NCBI GenBank assembly: GCA_033721915.1
Contig: JAWWAC010000006.1
Location: 1-64,000, forward strand
Direction of reading: 5' to 3'
Source of the DNA: REBR01 sp033721915
GTDB taxonomy: Bacteria; Pseudomonadota; Gammaproteobacteria; Pseudomonadales; Oleiphilaceae
DNA length: 64,000 nt
Position numbers and translations under genes: made by a program. The notes under the pieces are model-generated. The model did no database searches, had not been told where the DNA came from, and saw only the letters and a program-made list of their open reading frames with translations. The stretch's first letter is position 1; the number at the start of each line of letters is the position of its first letter. Shown one piece after another: positions 41,623-51,226 of this stretch.

Positions 41623-43551
41623 TCACACCTTGAACCGGTGCATTTCATCCCGCAACTGCTCGGCCAGCCGTGACAGGGCATCACTGGCCTGTGCGGACTG
41701 TCCGACACTGTTGGCGGACTCCTCACCCAGGTCATTGATGCGCTGGATGTTTTCATTGATCTCACGGGAGGCGGAGCTCTGCTCCTCCGTGGCGCTGGCG
41801 ATCTGCTGAATCATGTCGTGGATATGGGCGACGGCCTCACTGACGCCATTCAGCGCCTGGTCCGCCAGTTCGGACTGCTGATGGCAGTGGCCGGCCCGCT
41901 CGCTGCTCTGGGTCATGGCACGGACCGCCTCGTCGGCCCGTGACTGGAGCTGGTCGATCACCTGCTGGATTTCACGGGTGGAGTCGTCGGTGCGCTTGGC
42001 CAGGCTGCGCACCTCGTCCGCCACCACGGCAAAGCCACGGCCGCTCTCACCGGCACGGGCGGCCTCGATGGAGGCGTTCAGTGCCAGCAGGTTGGTCTGG
42101 TCCGCCACCGCCTTGATCACCTCCAGCACGGTGCCGATCTTGTCCGTGCCCTGTTTCAGTGCCTGTATCACTTCGCCGGCGCGGTGGATGTCGCCGGACA
42201 ACTGGCCGATGGAGGCGGTGGTGTCCCGCACCACCTGCTTGCCATTGCCCGCCTCACGGTGGGCATGGTCCGCGCTGTCCGCCGCCGCCTGGGCGTTGCG
42301 GGCCACCTCTTCCACGGTGCTGGTCATTTCTGTCATGGCGGAGGCCGCGCTGTTGAGTTCGCTGGTCTGGTTTTTCACCCCGTTGTCGGTGCTCTGGCTG
42401 ATCTGGTGCATTTCCGTGGCGGAGGCGGCTATCTCCTGGGCATAACCCGTGATCTGCCCGATCATGTGGCGCAGGTTTTTCTGCATGTCCGCCACACCGG
42501 CCAGCAGGCTGCTGTTGTCCCCCCTGTTCAGTTCCACCGGCTGTGTCAGGTCCCCCTGGGCCACGGCGGTGACCACCTCGGCCACATAGGCCGGGTCACC
42601 GCCGAGACGGCGGGTCACGGAGCGCACCAGCAGCAGTGTCGCGGCAACCGCCACGGCCGCGATCAGTGTGGCCAGTGCAATCAGCAGCCAGAACACCTGC
42701 CTCACATCGGCCATGGCCAGATGCCTGTCGGTTTCCACCACCAGCCCCCAGTTGAGCATGGGCAGGTGGATATAGCTGCCCACCACCTCGTCACCCCGGG
42801 CATTGCGGTACAGTCCGGCGCCGCTTTCTCCCCGGGCTATGGCCCCGGAGGCCTGTGTAGCAATGGCGCGGCCACTGTCGAGGCTGTCTGTGCCGGTGAG
42901 CAGTTCCTGGTCGCTGTTGATCAGGTAGGATTCGCTGCCCGCCCCGCGTGCCATGTCCCGCACCCGCTCAGTGAGCATGGCCAGGTCCACGGCGCCCCGC
43001 ATGACACCGACAATTTCATCGCCGTCGCGGATGGGAATGGCCACGGTACTGACACGGTTGCCCGTGGCCCTGGAAATGATCGGCTGTGAGAACACGTCCT
43101 CACCGGCAATGGCCTGACGGAACCAGGCCCGGTCCGGCACATTGAAGTTGTTGGCCTCAGCGGGACTCAGGACCCGGGCCGCGCCATCGTAACTGACCCC
43201 GACCTGCCCACGGCCATCCGGTGAGAGAACAAAAATGGTGTCGTAATGGCCATTGTGGTCGGCAATCCGTGCCAGCAGATGGTTGAGCTCTTCCGTGTCC
43301 CCCTCAACGGCGGCGTCCAGTCCGGCCAGGTAGCGCATTTCATCCTGCCGGGCCAGCAGCCAGTCCCGGAAGGACTGGGCGTGCCTTTCACCGGTGCCCT
43401 GGAGATCATTGATGATGGCCCTGGTGTGGGCGTCCCGATACTGCATAAAGGCCAGACTGGTCACCAGAAAGGTGGCGACCACCACCAGTGCGGTAATCAT
43501 CAGCGTCAGCCGGGTGGCGAAACCCGGTTTGAAGAAAGAGTCGAGTGACAT
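41623..43551 (-). CDS. Methyl-accepting chemotaxis protein with dCache-type sensor
   Basis: A 642-aa chemoreceptor. One membrane helix at roughly 13-35 is followed by a periplasmic double-Cache domain (about 40-290, containing FVLSPDGRGQVGVS and RDGDEIVGVMRGAVDL), a second helix, a HAMP linker and a long signalling coil. The hairpin tip that contacts CheA/CheW is intact (TNLLALNASIEAARAGESGRG). dCache sensors usually bind small acids or amino acids. The ATG at 43551 begins the first membrane helix; the frame stays open far upstream by chance. It is divergent from the dehydrogenase gene at 43828. Confidence 0.92.
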   Translation of the reverse strand: MSLDSFFKPGFATRLTLMITALVVVATFLVTSLAFMQYRDAHTRAIINDLQGTGERHAQSFRDWLLARQDEMRYLAGLDAAVEGDTEELNHLLARIADHNGHYDTIFVLSPDGRGQVGVSYDGAARVLSPAEANNFNVPDRAWFRQAIAGEDVFSQPIISRATGNRVSTVAIPIRDGDEIVGVMRGAVDLAMLTERVRDMARGAGSESYLINSDQELLTGTDSLDSGRAIATQASGAIARGESGAGLYRNARGDEVVGSYIHLPMLNWGLVVETDRHLAMADVRQVFWLLIALATLIAAVAVAATLLLVRSVTRRLGGDPAYVAEVVTAVAQGDLTQPVELNRGDNSSLLAGVADMQKNLRHMIGQITGYAQEIAASATEMHQISQSTDNGVKNQTSELNSAASAMTEMTSTVEEVARNAQAAADSADHAHREAGNGKQVVRDTTASIGQLSGDIHRAGEVIQALKQGTDKIGTVLEVIKAVADQTNLLALNASIEAARAGESGRGFAVVADEVRSLAKRTDDSTREIQQVIDQLQSRADEAVRAMTQSSERAGHCHQQSELADQALNGVSEAVAHIHDMIQQIASATEEQSSASREINENIQRINDLGEESANSVGQSAQASDALSRLAEQLRDEMHRFKV

Positions 43552-43827
43552 GTTCTGGTTTCCGTTTTCTGCTGCTGTCTGGAAGTCTTTACTGTTAATG
43601 GGATACCCGTGATTGTTGAGGGTTTGCCAGTCGTCAGGGGCCATAAAAAAGAGTAGATGAAAATAAAGGCTTGTATAGACGGGTTTGCCCCTTTTCTGCC
43701 GGGCACAGGGCCGGGCAAAGGGAAAAGACGGATTCGCCACGGACTCCGGGTGAGGCCTCGTGACCGGGACACGGCTTGCTGCGACAATAAGTGCCTTGCC
43801 AAACGGACAGAAAAGGGGAGTGACAGA

Positions 43828-44790
43828 GTGAGCAAAGCCGTCTTTCTGGATGCGGACACGCTGGGACGTGATGTGGATCTGCAACCACTGCAACAGGCCG
43901 CCAGCCTGGTGTGTTACGCCACCACGGCGCCGGAGCAGGTGGCCCAGAGGCTGGCCGGTGCGGAGGTGGCCGTGGTCAACAAGGTGGTGCTGGGTGAGCG
44001 TCATTTCGCCGCCGCGCCCCAGCTGCGGGGTATTGTGGTCACCGCCACCGGGGTCAACAACATTGACCTGGAGGCCGCCAAAGCCCGGGGGATCCGGGTG
44101 GTGAACGCGGTGGGCTACGCCCGCCCGGTACTGGTGCAGCACACCTTCTCTCTGATTCTGGCGCTGAGCAACCACCTGCTGGATTATGTGTCGGATACCC
44201 GCGCAGGGCGCTGGCAGCGCAGCGAGATGTTCTGCCGCATGGACCACCCCATCCGGGAACTTTCGGGAAAGACACTGGGGCTGATCGGTTACGGGGACCT
44301 GGGCCAGGGGGTGGCCCGTGTGGCGGAGGCTTTTGGCATGACCGTGCGTCTGGCCGCCAGGCCGGGGCAGGAGGGTGAGCGTGTGGATGGCCTGTTGCGC
44401 GAGCCACTGGAGACACTGCTGCCGGAGCTGGACGTGCTGTCCATTCACTGCCTGCTCAGTGACCAGACACGGCACCTGATCGACCGCCCCCAGCTGGAAG
44501 CCATGAAACCCTCGGCCCTGGTGATCAATACCGCCCGTGGCGGCATTGTGGCGGAGCAGGCACTGGCGGATGCCCTGCGTGAGGGACAGATTGCCGGTGC
44601 CGGCGTGGACGTGCTGACACAGGAGCCACCGGCGGCGGGCAACCCGTTGCTGGCGGACGACATCCCCAACCTGCTGGTCACCCCCCATTGTGCCTGGGCC
44701 AGCCGCGAAGCCCGTCAGCGCATGGTGCAGCAAAGCGCCGAGAATCTCAGTGCCCTTCTGGCGGGGCGACTGAGCCGCTGGGTGGTGTAA
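43828..44790 (+). CDS. D-2-hydroxyacid dehydrogenase (glycerate/hydroxypyruvate type)
   Basis: A 320-aa NAD(P)H-dependent enzyme of the D-isomer-specific 2-hydroxyacid dehydrogenase family. The NAD-binding loop is LGLIGYGDLGQGVA. The catalytic Arg is in INTARGGIV, the Glu in VDVLTQEPP and the His in TPHCAWAS. It most resembles hydroxypyruvate/glycerate dehydrogenase (HprA), but substrate choice is not certain. The start is GTG at 43828, seven bases after GGGGAG. The stop overlaps the next ATG (TAATG). Confidence 0.87.
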   Translation: MSKAVFLDADTLGRDVDLQPLQQAASLVCYATTAPEQVAQRLAGAEVAVVNKVVLGERHFAAAPQLRGIVVTATGVNNIDLEAAKARGIRVVNAVGYARPVLVQHTFSLILALSNHLLDYVSDTRAGRWQRSEMFCRMDHPIRELSGKTLGLIGYGDLGQGVARVAEAFGMTVRLAARPGQEGERVDGLLREPLETLLPELDVLSIHCLLSDQTRHLIDRPQLEAMKPSALVINTARGGIVAEQALADALREGQIAGAGVDVLTQEPPAAGNPLLADDIPNLLVTPHCAWASREARQRMVQQSAENLSALLAGRLSRWVV

Positions 44791-45416
44791 TGGCCACTGC
44801 GGGACTGACGGGGTGGCAGCGTATGACCCGGGCGGGACACTCAACCATGGGCACACTCACTGAACTGGCCAAGACCCGTCTGGCACCGGTGCTGGGGGAG
44901 GGGGCACTGGCGGTGGACGCCACGGCGGGCAATGGCCACGACTGTCTCTTTCTGGCCGGCGCCGTGGGGGAGTCCGGCCATGTCTGGGCCTGTGATATCC
45001 AGCAGGCGGCACTGGACACGACCGCACAGCGGCTGGCCGACGCGTCCCTACGGCACCGGGTCACGCTGGTGCGGGACTGCCACGAGCGACTCACACACTG
45101 GCTGCCCCGGCGGGCCCACGAGCGGCTCTCCGCCGTGATGTTCAACCTGGGTTACCTGCCCGGTGGCGACCACTCACTGGTCACCACGGCCGGGGGGACG
45201 GTGGCGGCCCTGTCCCAGGCGGCTTCGCTGCTGGCCCTCGGGGGGAAACTGAGTGTGCTGGTCTACCGGGGCCACCCACAGGCCATGGAGGAATACCACC
45301 GTGTGCTGGACTGGTGCCGGGAAAGCCCGCTGGCGCTGGATGTAGAGCGTTTTGACGGCGCCGGTGACCCCCATGGCACCAGCCCGGTTCTCCTGATCGC
45401 CAGCCTTCGGCAGTAA
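44790..45416 (+). CDS. Class I methyltransferase, MnmM/YtqB-like (PF06962)
   Basis: A 208-aa SAM-dependent methyltransferase. Motif I is VDATAGNGHDCLFLA, and FNLGYLPGGDHS and VLVYRGHPQAMEEY are specific to the putative rRNA-methylase family PF06962. YtqB (MnmM) of this family methylates the 5-aminomethyl group of wobble uridine in tRNA; whether this homologue does the same is inference. The ATG overlaps the stop of the dehydrogenase gene by one base, so the genes are coupled, although no functional link is obvious. Confidence 0.78.
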   Translation: MATAGLTGWQRMTRAGHSTMGTLTELAKTRLAPVLGEGALAVDATAGNGHDCLFLAGAVGESGHVWACDIQQAALDTTAQRLADASLRHRVTLVRDCHERLTHWLPRRAHERLSAVMFNLGYLPGGDHSLVTTAGGTVAALSQAASLLALGGKLSVLVYRGHPQAMEEYHRVLDWCRESPLALDVERFDGAGDPHGTSPVLLIASLRQ

Positions 45417-45524
45417 TGGCTTGCTCCATTGGGCCATGTCACTTAAGGTCATCAGACTTCGTCCAGTGTGAGCATGTTGTCATGCCATGCTGAGTCTCCC
45501 CCCAAGCAGTCAGGAGTAGTCTCC

Positions 45525-47081
45525 ATGAGCAGTCGCAGCGACGAGCAGGATCGCATCGGCATGAACGCCAGTTTTGGCGATCCCTGGGTACTGGGACTCA
45601 GCGCCGGCTTTATCGTGTTGTTTCTCGTTCTTTCCATGGTCAATCTTGAGGGCGTCTCGGACGCGGTAGGCAGCGGTTTTGCCTGGGCGGCCAGGGTGAT
45701 GGGCTCCTATTTCCAGCTGTTGCTGCTGGCCACGTTTTTTATTGCCCTGGGTGTGGCAGTTTCCCCCGCGGCCAATGCCAAGATCGGCAATCTGGAGCGG
45801 CCCGAGCTGAGCACCTTCAAGTGGCTCTCCATCATCATGTGTACCCTGCTGGCCGGTGGCGGTGTGTTTTTCGCCGCCGGTGAGCCGGTGGCCCACTTCC
45901 TGCACACACCGCCGGCCTTCTCCGCCGAGGCGGGCACCCCGGAGGCCGTGGCCGGTGCACTGGCCCAGTCCTTCATGCACTGGGGCTTTCTGGCCTGGGC
46001 GGTGCTGGGCACCCTGACGGCCATCGTTCTGGCCCATTCCCACTATGTCAAAGGCCAGCCACTGCAGCCACGGACACTGCTGTTCCCGGTCTTTGGCGAG
46101 CGACTCATGCGAGGCCCACTGGGCAGTGTGGTGGATGCGGTCTGCGTGATTTCCGTGGTGGCGGGCACCGTGGGCCCCATCGGCTTTCTGGCCACCCAGG
46201 TGAGCTACGGCCTGCACGAGCTTTTCGGCTTTCCACAGGGCTACGCCACCCAACTGGGCATTCTGGTGTTGCTGGGTGCCATCTATGTCACCTCCGCCAT
46301 GACCGGCATCCACCGGGGCATCCAGTTGCTCAGCCGCTTCAATGTGTTTCTGGCACTGGCCATCGGCCTGATTATTTTTGTCTTCGGCCCCACCCTGTTC
46401 CTGGTGAACAGCTACACACAGGCCATGGGCACCTATGTGTCCTCGTTCCTGGATATGGCCACCATGACGGCGGAAACCGCCCCGGACTGGTGGATGAAGT
46501 GGTGGACGGTGTTCTTCTTTGCCTGGTTTATCGGCTATGCACCGCTGATGGCCATGTTTGTGGCCCGCATTTCACGGGGCCGCAGCATCCGCGAGATGAT
46601 CATGGCGGTGGCGGTCATGGCCCCCATTGCCACCAGCATCTGGTTTACCCTGCTGGGTGGCTCCGGCATCCACGGGCAGATGACCGGGGCTTTTGACCTG
46701 ACCGAGGCGCTGGGCAACTTCCAGTTCGATGTGGCCACACTGACCGTGGCCCAGTCACTGCCACTGGGCAGCATCATGGCCTGCGCCATACTGGTGCTCA
46801 CCACCATCTTTGTTGCCACCACCGGTGACTCCATGAGCTACACCATCTCCATGGCCGCCACCGGCCATGACGAGCCCCGCAAGTCGGTGCGTGCCTTCTG
46901 GGGTGTGGCCATGGCGGCCATGGCGGCGGTGCTGCTGAAAATGGGGGCCGGCCAGATCAGTGCCCTGCAGCAGTTTATCGTGATTACCGCCATACCGGTG
47001 TCCCTGATCCTGCTGCCCACGCTCTGGACCGGACCCAGGGCGGCCTACCAGATGGCGCGTGAACAGGGACTCGTCAAGTAG
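45525..47081 (+). CDS. BCCT-family betaine/choline/carnitine transporter
   Basis: A 518-aa secondary transporter with twelve predicted membrane helices, importing quaternary-ammonium osmolytes or carbon sources. The BCCT aromatic signature is visible in APDWWMKWWTVFFFAWF (helix 8). A cytosolic C-terminal tail long enough for osmosensing is absent, so it may be a nutritional rather than osmoregulated carrier. CAGGAG eight bases upstream sets the ATG at 45525. It stands alone, without choline-oxidation genes nearby. Confidence 0.9.
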   Translation: MSSRSDEQDRIGMNASFGDPWVLGLSAGFIVLFLVLSMVNLEGVSDAVGSGFAWAARVMGSYFQLLLLATFFIALGVAVSPAANAKIGNLERPELSTFKWLSIIMCTLLAGGGVFFAAGEPVAHFLHTPPAFSAEAGTPEAVAGALAQSFMHWGFLAWAVLGTLTAIVLAHSHYVKGQPLQPRTLLFPVFGERLMRGPLGSVVDAVCVISVVAGTVGPIGFLATQVSYGLHELFGFPQGYATQLGILVLLGAIYVTSAMTGIHRGIQLLSRFNVFLALAIGLIIFVFGPTLFLVNSYTQAMGTYVSSFLDMATMTAETAPDWWMKWWTVFFFAWFIGYAPLMAMFVARISRGRSIREMIMAVAVMAPIATSIWFTLLGGSGIHGQMTGAFDLTEALGNFQFDVATLTVAQSLPLGSIMACAILVLTTIFVATTGDSMSYTISMAATGHDEPRKSVRAFWGVAMAAMAAVLLKMGAGQISALQQFIVITAIPVSLILLPTLWTGPRAAYQMAREQGLVK

Positions 47082-47205
47082 ACAAGGGGGGCCGGGATCA
47101 CTGCCCGGGGCCGTGGAAGTCGTTTTTGAGAGAGTACTGTCCGTGACCCGGAGTGGCAGGGGATTGCGGATTGCCGAGACGGAACCGGGCCACACAACAG
47201 GCCTG

Positions 47206-47712
47206 TTATTCCTTCAGGCCCTTGCGCTTCGGGGTGTCGTAATAAATCCGTTGCCCCTTGCCGGGGGCCAGGCAGCGGTGCCAGCAACCCTCATTGAAAC
47301 GGAGTGTGCAGACGCCGGCCGTGGGCAGTTTGGGAATGGGGCGGTCGGCAAACCGGTTGATAAAGTCCATCAGGTCCGGGTTGTGGCCCACCAGCCAGAT
47401 CCGGTCCACATGATCGTCCTGCAGATGCAGCACGGCGGTGATGTCCGCCACACTCCCCAGATACAGGTGCTTCTCCTCGCGGATCTCATCCGCCGGGAAG
47501 TCCACCTTGTGGGCCATCAGGCGGGCGGTGTCCAGTGTGCGGCAGGCGGGGCTGCACAGGATACGCTCCGGTAACAGGCCCTTTTGTACCAACCGCTCGC
47601 CCATCAGTGGGCTTTCACGCAGCCCCCTGGTGTTGAGCGGGCGGTCCACGTCCGACAGGCTGGGGTCGTCCCAGCTGGACTTGCCGTGGCGGATCAGCGT
47701 CAGCTGTTTCAT
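47206..47712 (-). CDS. sixA: SixA-type histidine phosphatase
   Basis: A 168-aa phosphatase of the histidine acid (phosphoglycerate-mutase-like) superfamily. The phosphohistidine motif is RHG (residues 8-10) in LTLIRHGKSSW, and the second histidine lies in WLVGHNPDL. In E. coli SixA dephosphorylates histidine phosphotransfer domains; the substrate here is unverified. AGGAG eight bases upstream sets the ATG at 47712. It lies in a minus-strand run with the SDR and YebC genes. Confidence 0.85.
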   Translation of the reverse strand: MKQLTLIRHGKSSWDDPSLSDVDRPLNTRGLRESPLMGERLVQKGLLPERILCSPACRTLDTARLMAHKVDFPADEIREEKHLYLGSVADITAVLHLQDDHVDRIWLVGHNPDLMDFINRFADRPIPKLPTAGVCTLRFNEGCWHRCLAPGKGQRIYYDTPKRKGLKE

Positions 47713-47768
47713 GATCCACTCCTGTGTGGCCGTGAATGGCGACTTGCCGGGGTTACTGCCCGTCGGCG

Positions 47769-48566
47769 TCAGCCCCGGGCCCTGGCCATACGGAACACCA
47801 TCTCCGGTGACACCCGCTTGAGCCACAGGGCGTGCATTTCCTTGCCCTTGCCCACGGGAATCTCCCGCTTGCCTTTGGCCAGTGCATCGACGATGACCCG
47901 GGCACAGTCTGTGACCTCCATACCCCCTTTGATGTCCTCATCGTCCTGGCCGAAGGGCGTGCCATCGGCGGAGAGGGCGTTCCGGGCGATGTTGGTGCGG
48001 ATAAAGCCCGGTGTGATGGTGGAGACCTGGATGCCCTGGTTTTCCACTTCCGCCCGCAGGGCATCGAAGAAGCCCATCACCGCATGCTTGGCGGCGCAGT
48101 AGCCGGTGCGCATGGGGGCGCCGATCTTGCCGGCCACGCTGGCGGTGACCGCCAGGTGGCCCTCGCCACGCTCCAGCATATGGGGCAGCACGGCCTTGGT
48201 CAGGGCGATCTGCCCGAGCACGTCCACTTCCATGAGCTGGCGGTACACGGACATGTCCGTGTCCTTGCACAGTGATCGCTGTGAGAGGCCGGCGTTATTG
48301 ATCAGCAGGTCGATCTGGCCGAACTGATCCAGCACCTCCCGGGTGGCCGGTGCCAGACGGTCCATGTCGGTCACGTCCAGTGGCAGCACCAGCACGTTTT
48401 CCGCCGTGCTGCCGCTGGCGACACAGGCATCACGGACCCGCTCCAGTGCCTCCTGGCGACGGGCGGAGAGCACCAGTCGGGCGCCTTTTGCCGCGAAATC
48501 CAGTGCCAGTGCCTCACCGATACCGGACGAGGCGCCGGTGATCCATACCACTTTGTTGTTGTACAT
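47769..48566 (-). CDS. Short-chain dehydrogenase/reductase
   Basis: A 265-aa classical SDR. The cofactor loop TGASSGIGEA starts near residue 10, NNAGLS is the structural motif, and the catalytic YCAAK follows a Ser. LVLSARRQEAL after strand 2 suggests NADP(H) preference. The substrate is unknown. GGAG seven bases upstream fixes the ATG at 48566. It sits 46 bp downstream of the YebC-like gene. Confidence 0.86.
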   Translation of the reverse strand: MYNNKVVWITGASSGIGEALALDFAAKGARLVLSARRQEALERVRDACVASGSTAENVLVLPLDVTDMDRLAPATREVLDQFGQIDLLINNAGLSQRSLCKDTDMSVYRQLMEVDVLGQIALTKAVLPHMLERGEGHLAVTASVAGKIGAPMRTGYCAAKHAVMGFFDALRAEVENQGIQVSTITPGFIRTNIARNALSADGTPFGQDDEDIKGGMEVTDCARVIVDALAKGKREIPVGKGKEMHALWLKRVSPEMVFRMARARG

Positions 48567-48612
48567 AGTCTGCTCCGGGTTCAGTGATTGCGTCGTAAAA
48601 TCCGGCGGGGGC

Positions 48613-49344
48613 TTATTCCCCCGATTTCTGTTCCACGTTGTGGTACACGTTCTGGACGTCGTCCAGGTCGTTGAGCATGTCCAGGAATTTCTCGAACAGG
48701 GCCTGGTCGTCCTCGTTGTCGATGGTGGTGGTGGTCTGTGGCAGAAACTGGATTTCATCCACATCGAATTCCAGATCGCCGAACGCCTCGCTCAGGGCCT
48801 GCTTGGCCTTGGCGTATTCGGTATGAGGGGTGAACACGGTAATGCGCCCGTTCTCGTTCTCAATGTCGGAGACTTCCACGTCCGCCATCAGCAGCGCCTC
48901 CAGGGTGGCCTCTTCGTCCTCCCCGGGAAAGGCCAGTATGGCACACTGGTCAAACAGGTGGCTGGCGGTGCCCTGGCCGCCGATCTTGCACTTGGTCTTG
49001 GTGAAACACTGTCGAACATCACCAAAGGTGCGGTTGGGGTTGTCCGTGAGACAGTCAATGATCACCATGCAGCCACCGGGGCCGAAGCCTTCATAGCGGG
49101 CCAGTGCATAGTCTTCGCCGCCACCGCCGGCGGCCTTGTCGATGGCCTTCTCAATCACATGGGCCGGCACCTGGTCTTTCTTGGCCCGGTCGATCAGGCC
49201 TCGCAGTGCCAGGTTGCCGGCCGGGTCGGTGCCGCCGGATTTGGCGCAGACATAGATTTCACGGCCATACTTGCTGTAAACCTTGGTCTTGGCATTGGCG
49301 GTTTTGGCCATGGAGTCTTTACGGTTCTGGTAAGCTCTGCCCAT
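48613..49344 (-). CDS. YebC/PmpR-family transcriptional regulator (YeeN-like)
   Basis: A 243-aa YebC-family protein. The N-terminus MGRAYQNRKDSMAKTANAKT resembles E. coli YeeN rather than YebC (which begins AGHSKW). The three-domain pattern is visible: a helical N-terminal domain, the GFGPGGCMVIIDCLTDN core and an acidic C-terminal domain. Members act as transcription regulators, and some relieve ribosome stalling at proline stretches. The specific role is unknown. Confidence 0.88.
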   Translation of the reverse strand: MGRAYQNRKDSMAKTANAKTKVYSKYGREIYVCAKSGGTDPAGNLALRGLIDRAKKDQVPAHVIEKAIDKAAGGGGEDYALARYEGFGPGGCMVIIDCLTDNPNRTFGDVRQCFTKTKCKIGGQGTASHLFDQCAILAFPGEDEEATLEALLMADVEVSDIENENGRITVFTPHTEYAKAKQALSEAFGDLEFDVDEIQFLPQTTTTIDNEDDQALFEKFLDMLNDLDDVQNVYHNVEQKSGE

Positions 49345-49468
49345 CGTCTTGTCCTGTGTGTATCGGGTCCCGGGGAAAAGGGCAGTTTACAGCAATCCGG
49401 CGATCAGGGAGAGTCGCCGAGAGTGCCCTGATGCCCCGGATTTGTCGGTTTTTTTTATGGAGAAAGCC

Positions 49469-49819
49469 ATGAGCTGGATTGTCAGCAAGTATCTGATCAC
49501 GGCCGCCATTATTGTGCTGGTCTCGGAGGTGGCCAAACGCAGTGAGAAACTGGGCGCTCTGATTGTGGCGCTGCCACTGGTGACGGTGCTGGCGCTGATC
49601 TGGATGCACATCGAGCAGCAGCCACAGGCGCGGCTGGCCAGTCACGCCTGGTACACCTTCTGGTACGTGCTGCCGACACTGCCCATGTTCCTGCTGTTTC
49701 CCACACTGCTGCCAAGGCTGGGCTTCTGGCTGACACTGCTGGCCAGCGCCGCCATCACCGTGGCGGGCTTTCTGCTGTTTGCGCTGGTGGTGAAGCGCTT
49801 TGGCATTGAGCTGCTTTAG
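49469..49819 (+). CDS. DUF3147 small membrane protein
   Basis: A 116-aa protein with four hydrophobic helices (e.g. YLITAAIIVLVSEVA and FWLTLLASAAITVAGF). It matches the DUF3147 family of small inner-membrane proteins of unknown function. The conserved part is SEKLGALIVALPLVTVLALI. GGAGAAAG before the ATG at 49469 sets the start. It is divergent from the YebC-like gene and convergent with the acyl-CoA dehydrogenase at 49832. Confidence 0.8.
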   Translation: MSWIVSKYLITAAIIVLVSEVAKRSEKLGALIVALPLVTVLALIWMHIEQQPQARLASHAWYTFWYVLPTLPMFLLFPTLLPRLGFWLTLLASAAITVAGFLLFALVVKRFGIELL

Positions 49820-49831
49820 TCACCACAGGCT

Positions 49832-51028
49832 TCAGAAAAAGGCCTGTATACCGGTCTGGGCCCGCCCCAGAATCAGTGCGTGCACATCGTGGGTGCCCTC
49901 GTAGGTATTCACCGCCTCCAGGTTCAGGAGGTGGCGGATCACATGGTACTCGTCGGCGATGCCGTTGCCGCCGTGCATGTCACGGGCCATGCGGGCAATG
50001 TCCAGGGCCTTGCCACAGGCATTGCGCTTGATCAGCGAGACCATCTCCGGTGTGGCCCGCCCCTGGTCCATCAGACGCCCCACACGCAGTGACGACTGCA
50101 GCGCCAGTGCGATCTCGGTCTGCATGTCCGCCAGTTTCTTCTGGATCAGCTGGTTGGCCGCCAGTGGCCGGCCGAACTGCTTGCGCTGCAGCGTGTAATC
50201 CAGCGCCGCCTGCCAGCAGAAGGCCGCCGAGCCCATGGCCCCCCAGGAGATGCCGTAACGGGCCTTGTTCAGGCAGGAGAAGGGCCCCTTGAGTCCGGTG
50301 ACATTGGGCAGCAGGTTGGCGTCGGGCACGGCCACATCGTTCATGGCGATGCTGCCGGTGGTGGAGGCCCGCAGGCTGAACTTGCCCTCGATCACCGGCG
50401 CGGTCAGACCGCGCATGCCTTTCTCCAGGATAAAGCCCCGTATCACACCTTCATGGTCCTTGGCCCAGACCACAAAGACATCGGCGATGGGGGCGTTGGT
50501 GATCCACATCTTGCTGCCATTGAGCACCCAGTGGCCGTTCTCGAAACGGGCCCGGGTGGTCATGCCACCCGGATCGGAGCCGTGATCCGGCTCGGTCAGC
50601 CCGAAGCAGCCGATCAGCTCGCCGCTGGCCAGCCCCGGCAGGTACTTCTGGCGCTGAGGCTCACTGCCGAAGGCGTGGATGGGGTGCATCACCAGGCTGG
50701 ACTGCACGCTCATGGCGGAGCGGTAACCGGAGTCCACCGCCTCCACCTCACGGGCCATCAGCCCGTAGGCCACATGGCTGAGCCCGGGGCAGCCATAGCC
50801 CTCGATGGTGGCGCCGAGCATGCCCAGTGCCCCCATTTCACGCACTATTTCCCGGTCGAACTTCTCATGGCGAAAGCCCTGCACCACACGCCCCATCAGC
50901 CGGTCCTGACAGTAGCCGCGCACGGAGTCGCGCACCATGCGCTCTTCCTCTTCCAGTTGATCTTCCAGCAGGAAGGGGTCTTGCCAGACAAAGCGGGGCT
51001 TTTCCGCTCCGGGCTCTGTGGGTGCCAT
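49832..51028 (-). CDS. gcdH: Glutaryl-CoA dehydrogenase
   Basis: A 398-aa acyl-CoA dehydrogenase that oxidises and decarboxylates glutaryl-CoA to crotonyl-CoA in lysine/tryptophan and dicarboxylate breakdown. Family segments are present: FGLTEPDHGSDPGGM, WVLNGSKMWITNAP and DEYHVIRHLLNLEAVNTYEG. The catalytic base is the Glu of YEGTHD. An N-terminal FVWQDPFLLEDQL is typical of GCDH. AAGGAG upstream sets the ATG at 51028. No LysR regulator or CoA-transferase partner is adjacent. Confidence 0.92.
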   Translation of the reverse strand: MAPTEPGAEKPRFVWQDPFLLEDQLEEEERMVRDSVRGYCQDRLMGRVVQGFRHEKFDREIVREMGALGMLGATIEGYGCPGLSHVAYGLMAREVEAVDSGYRSAMSVQSSLVMHPIHAFGSEPQRQKYLPGLASGELIGCFGLTEPDHGSDPGGMTTRARFENGHWVLNGSKMWITNAPIADVFVVWAKDHEGVIRGFILEKGMRGLTAPVIEGKFSLRASTTGSIAMNDVAVPDANLLPNVTGLKGPFSCLNKARYGISWGAMGSAAFCWQAALDYTLQRKQFGRPLAANQLIQKKLADMQTEIALALQSSLRVGRLMDQGRATPEMVSLIKRNACGKALDIARMARDMHGGNGIADEYHVIRHLLNLEAVNTYEGTHDVHALILGRAQTGIQAFF

Positions 51029-51226
51029 GTGGGTCTCCTTGTTGTTCTCCGGTTGATCTTCTGAGGGTCCGTTCAAGGGCCTGCAGTTCACAGGATAGCT
51101 GACCCTGATCGGGAGAGCACGGCTGGATTCGGGTGACGGAGGAGCACCGGATCAGGAAATGGTCAGGAGACAGAAACGGCTTTGCTGACTAGGCTGAAGG
51201 CAATAGGGATTAAGGAGTCTGAATCG

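Noticed and set aside
43552..44856. Upstream extension of the chemoreceptor frame into a 1077-codon protein
   Set aside because: The extra sequence is antisense to the hydroxyacid dehydrogenase gene and lacks the domain start; the true receptor begins at the ATG at 43551, at its first membrane helix.
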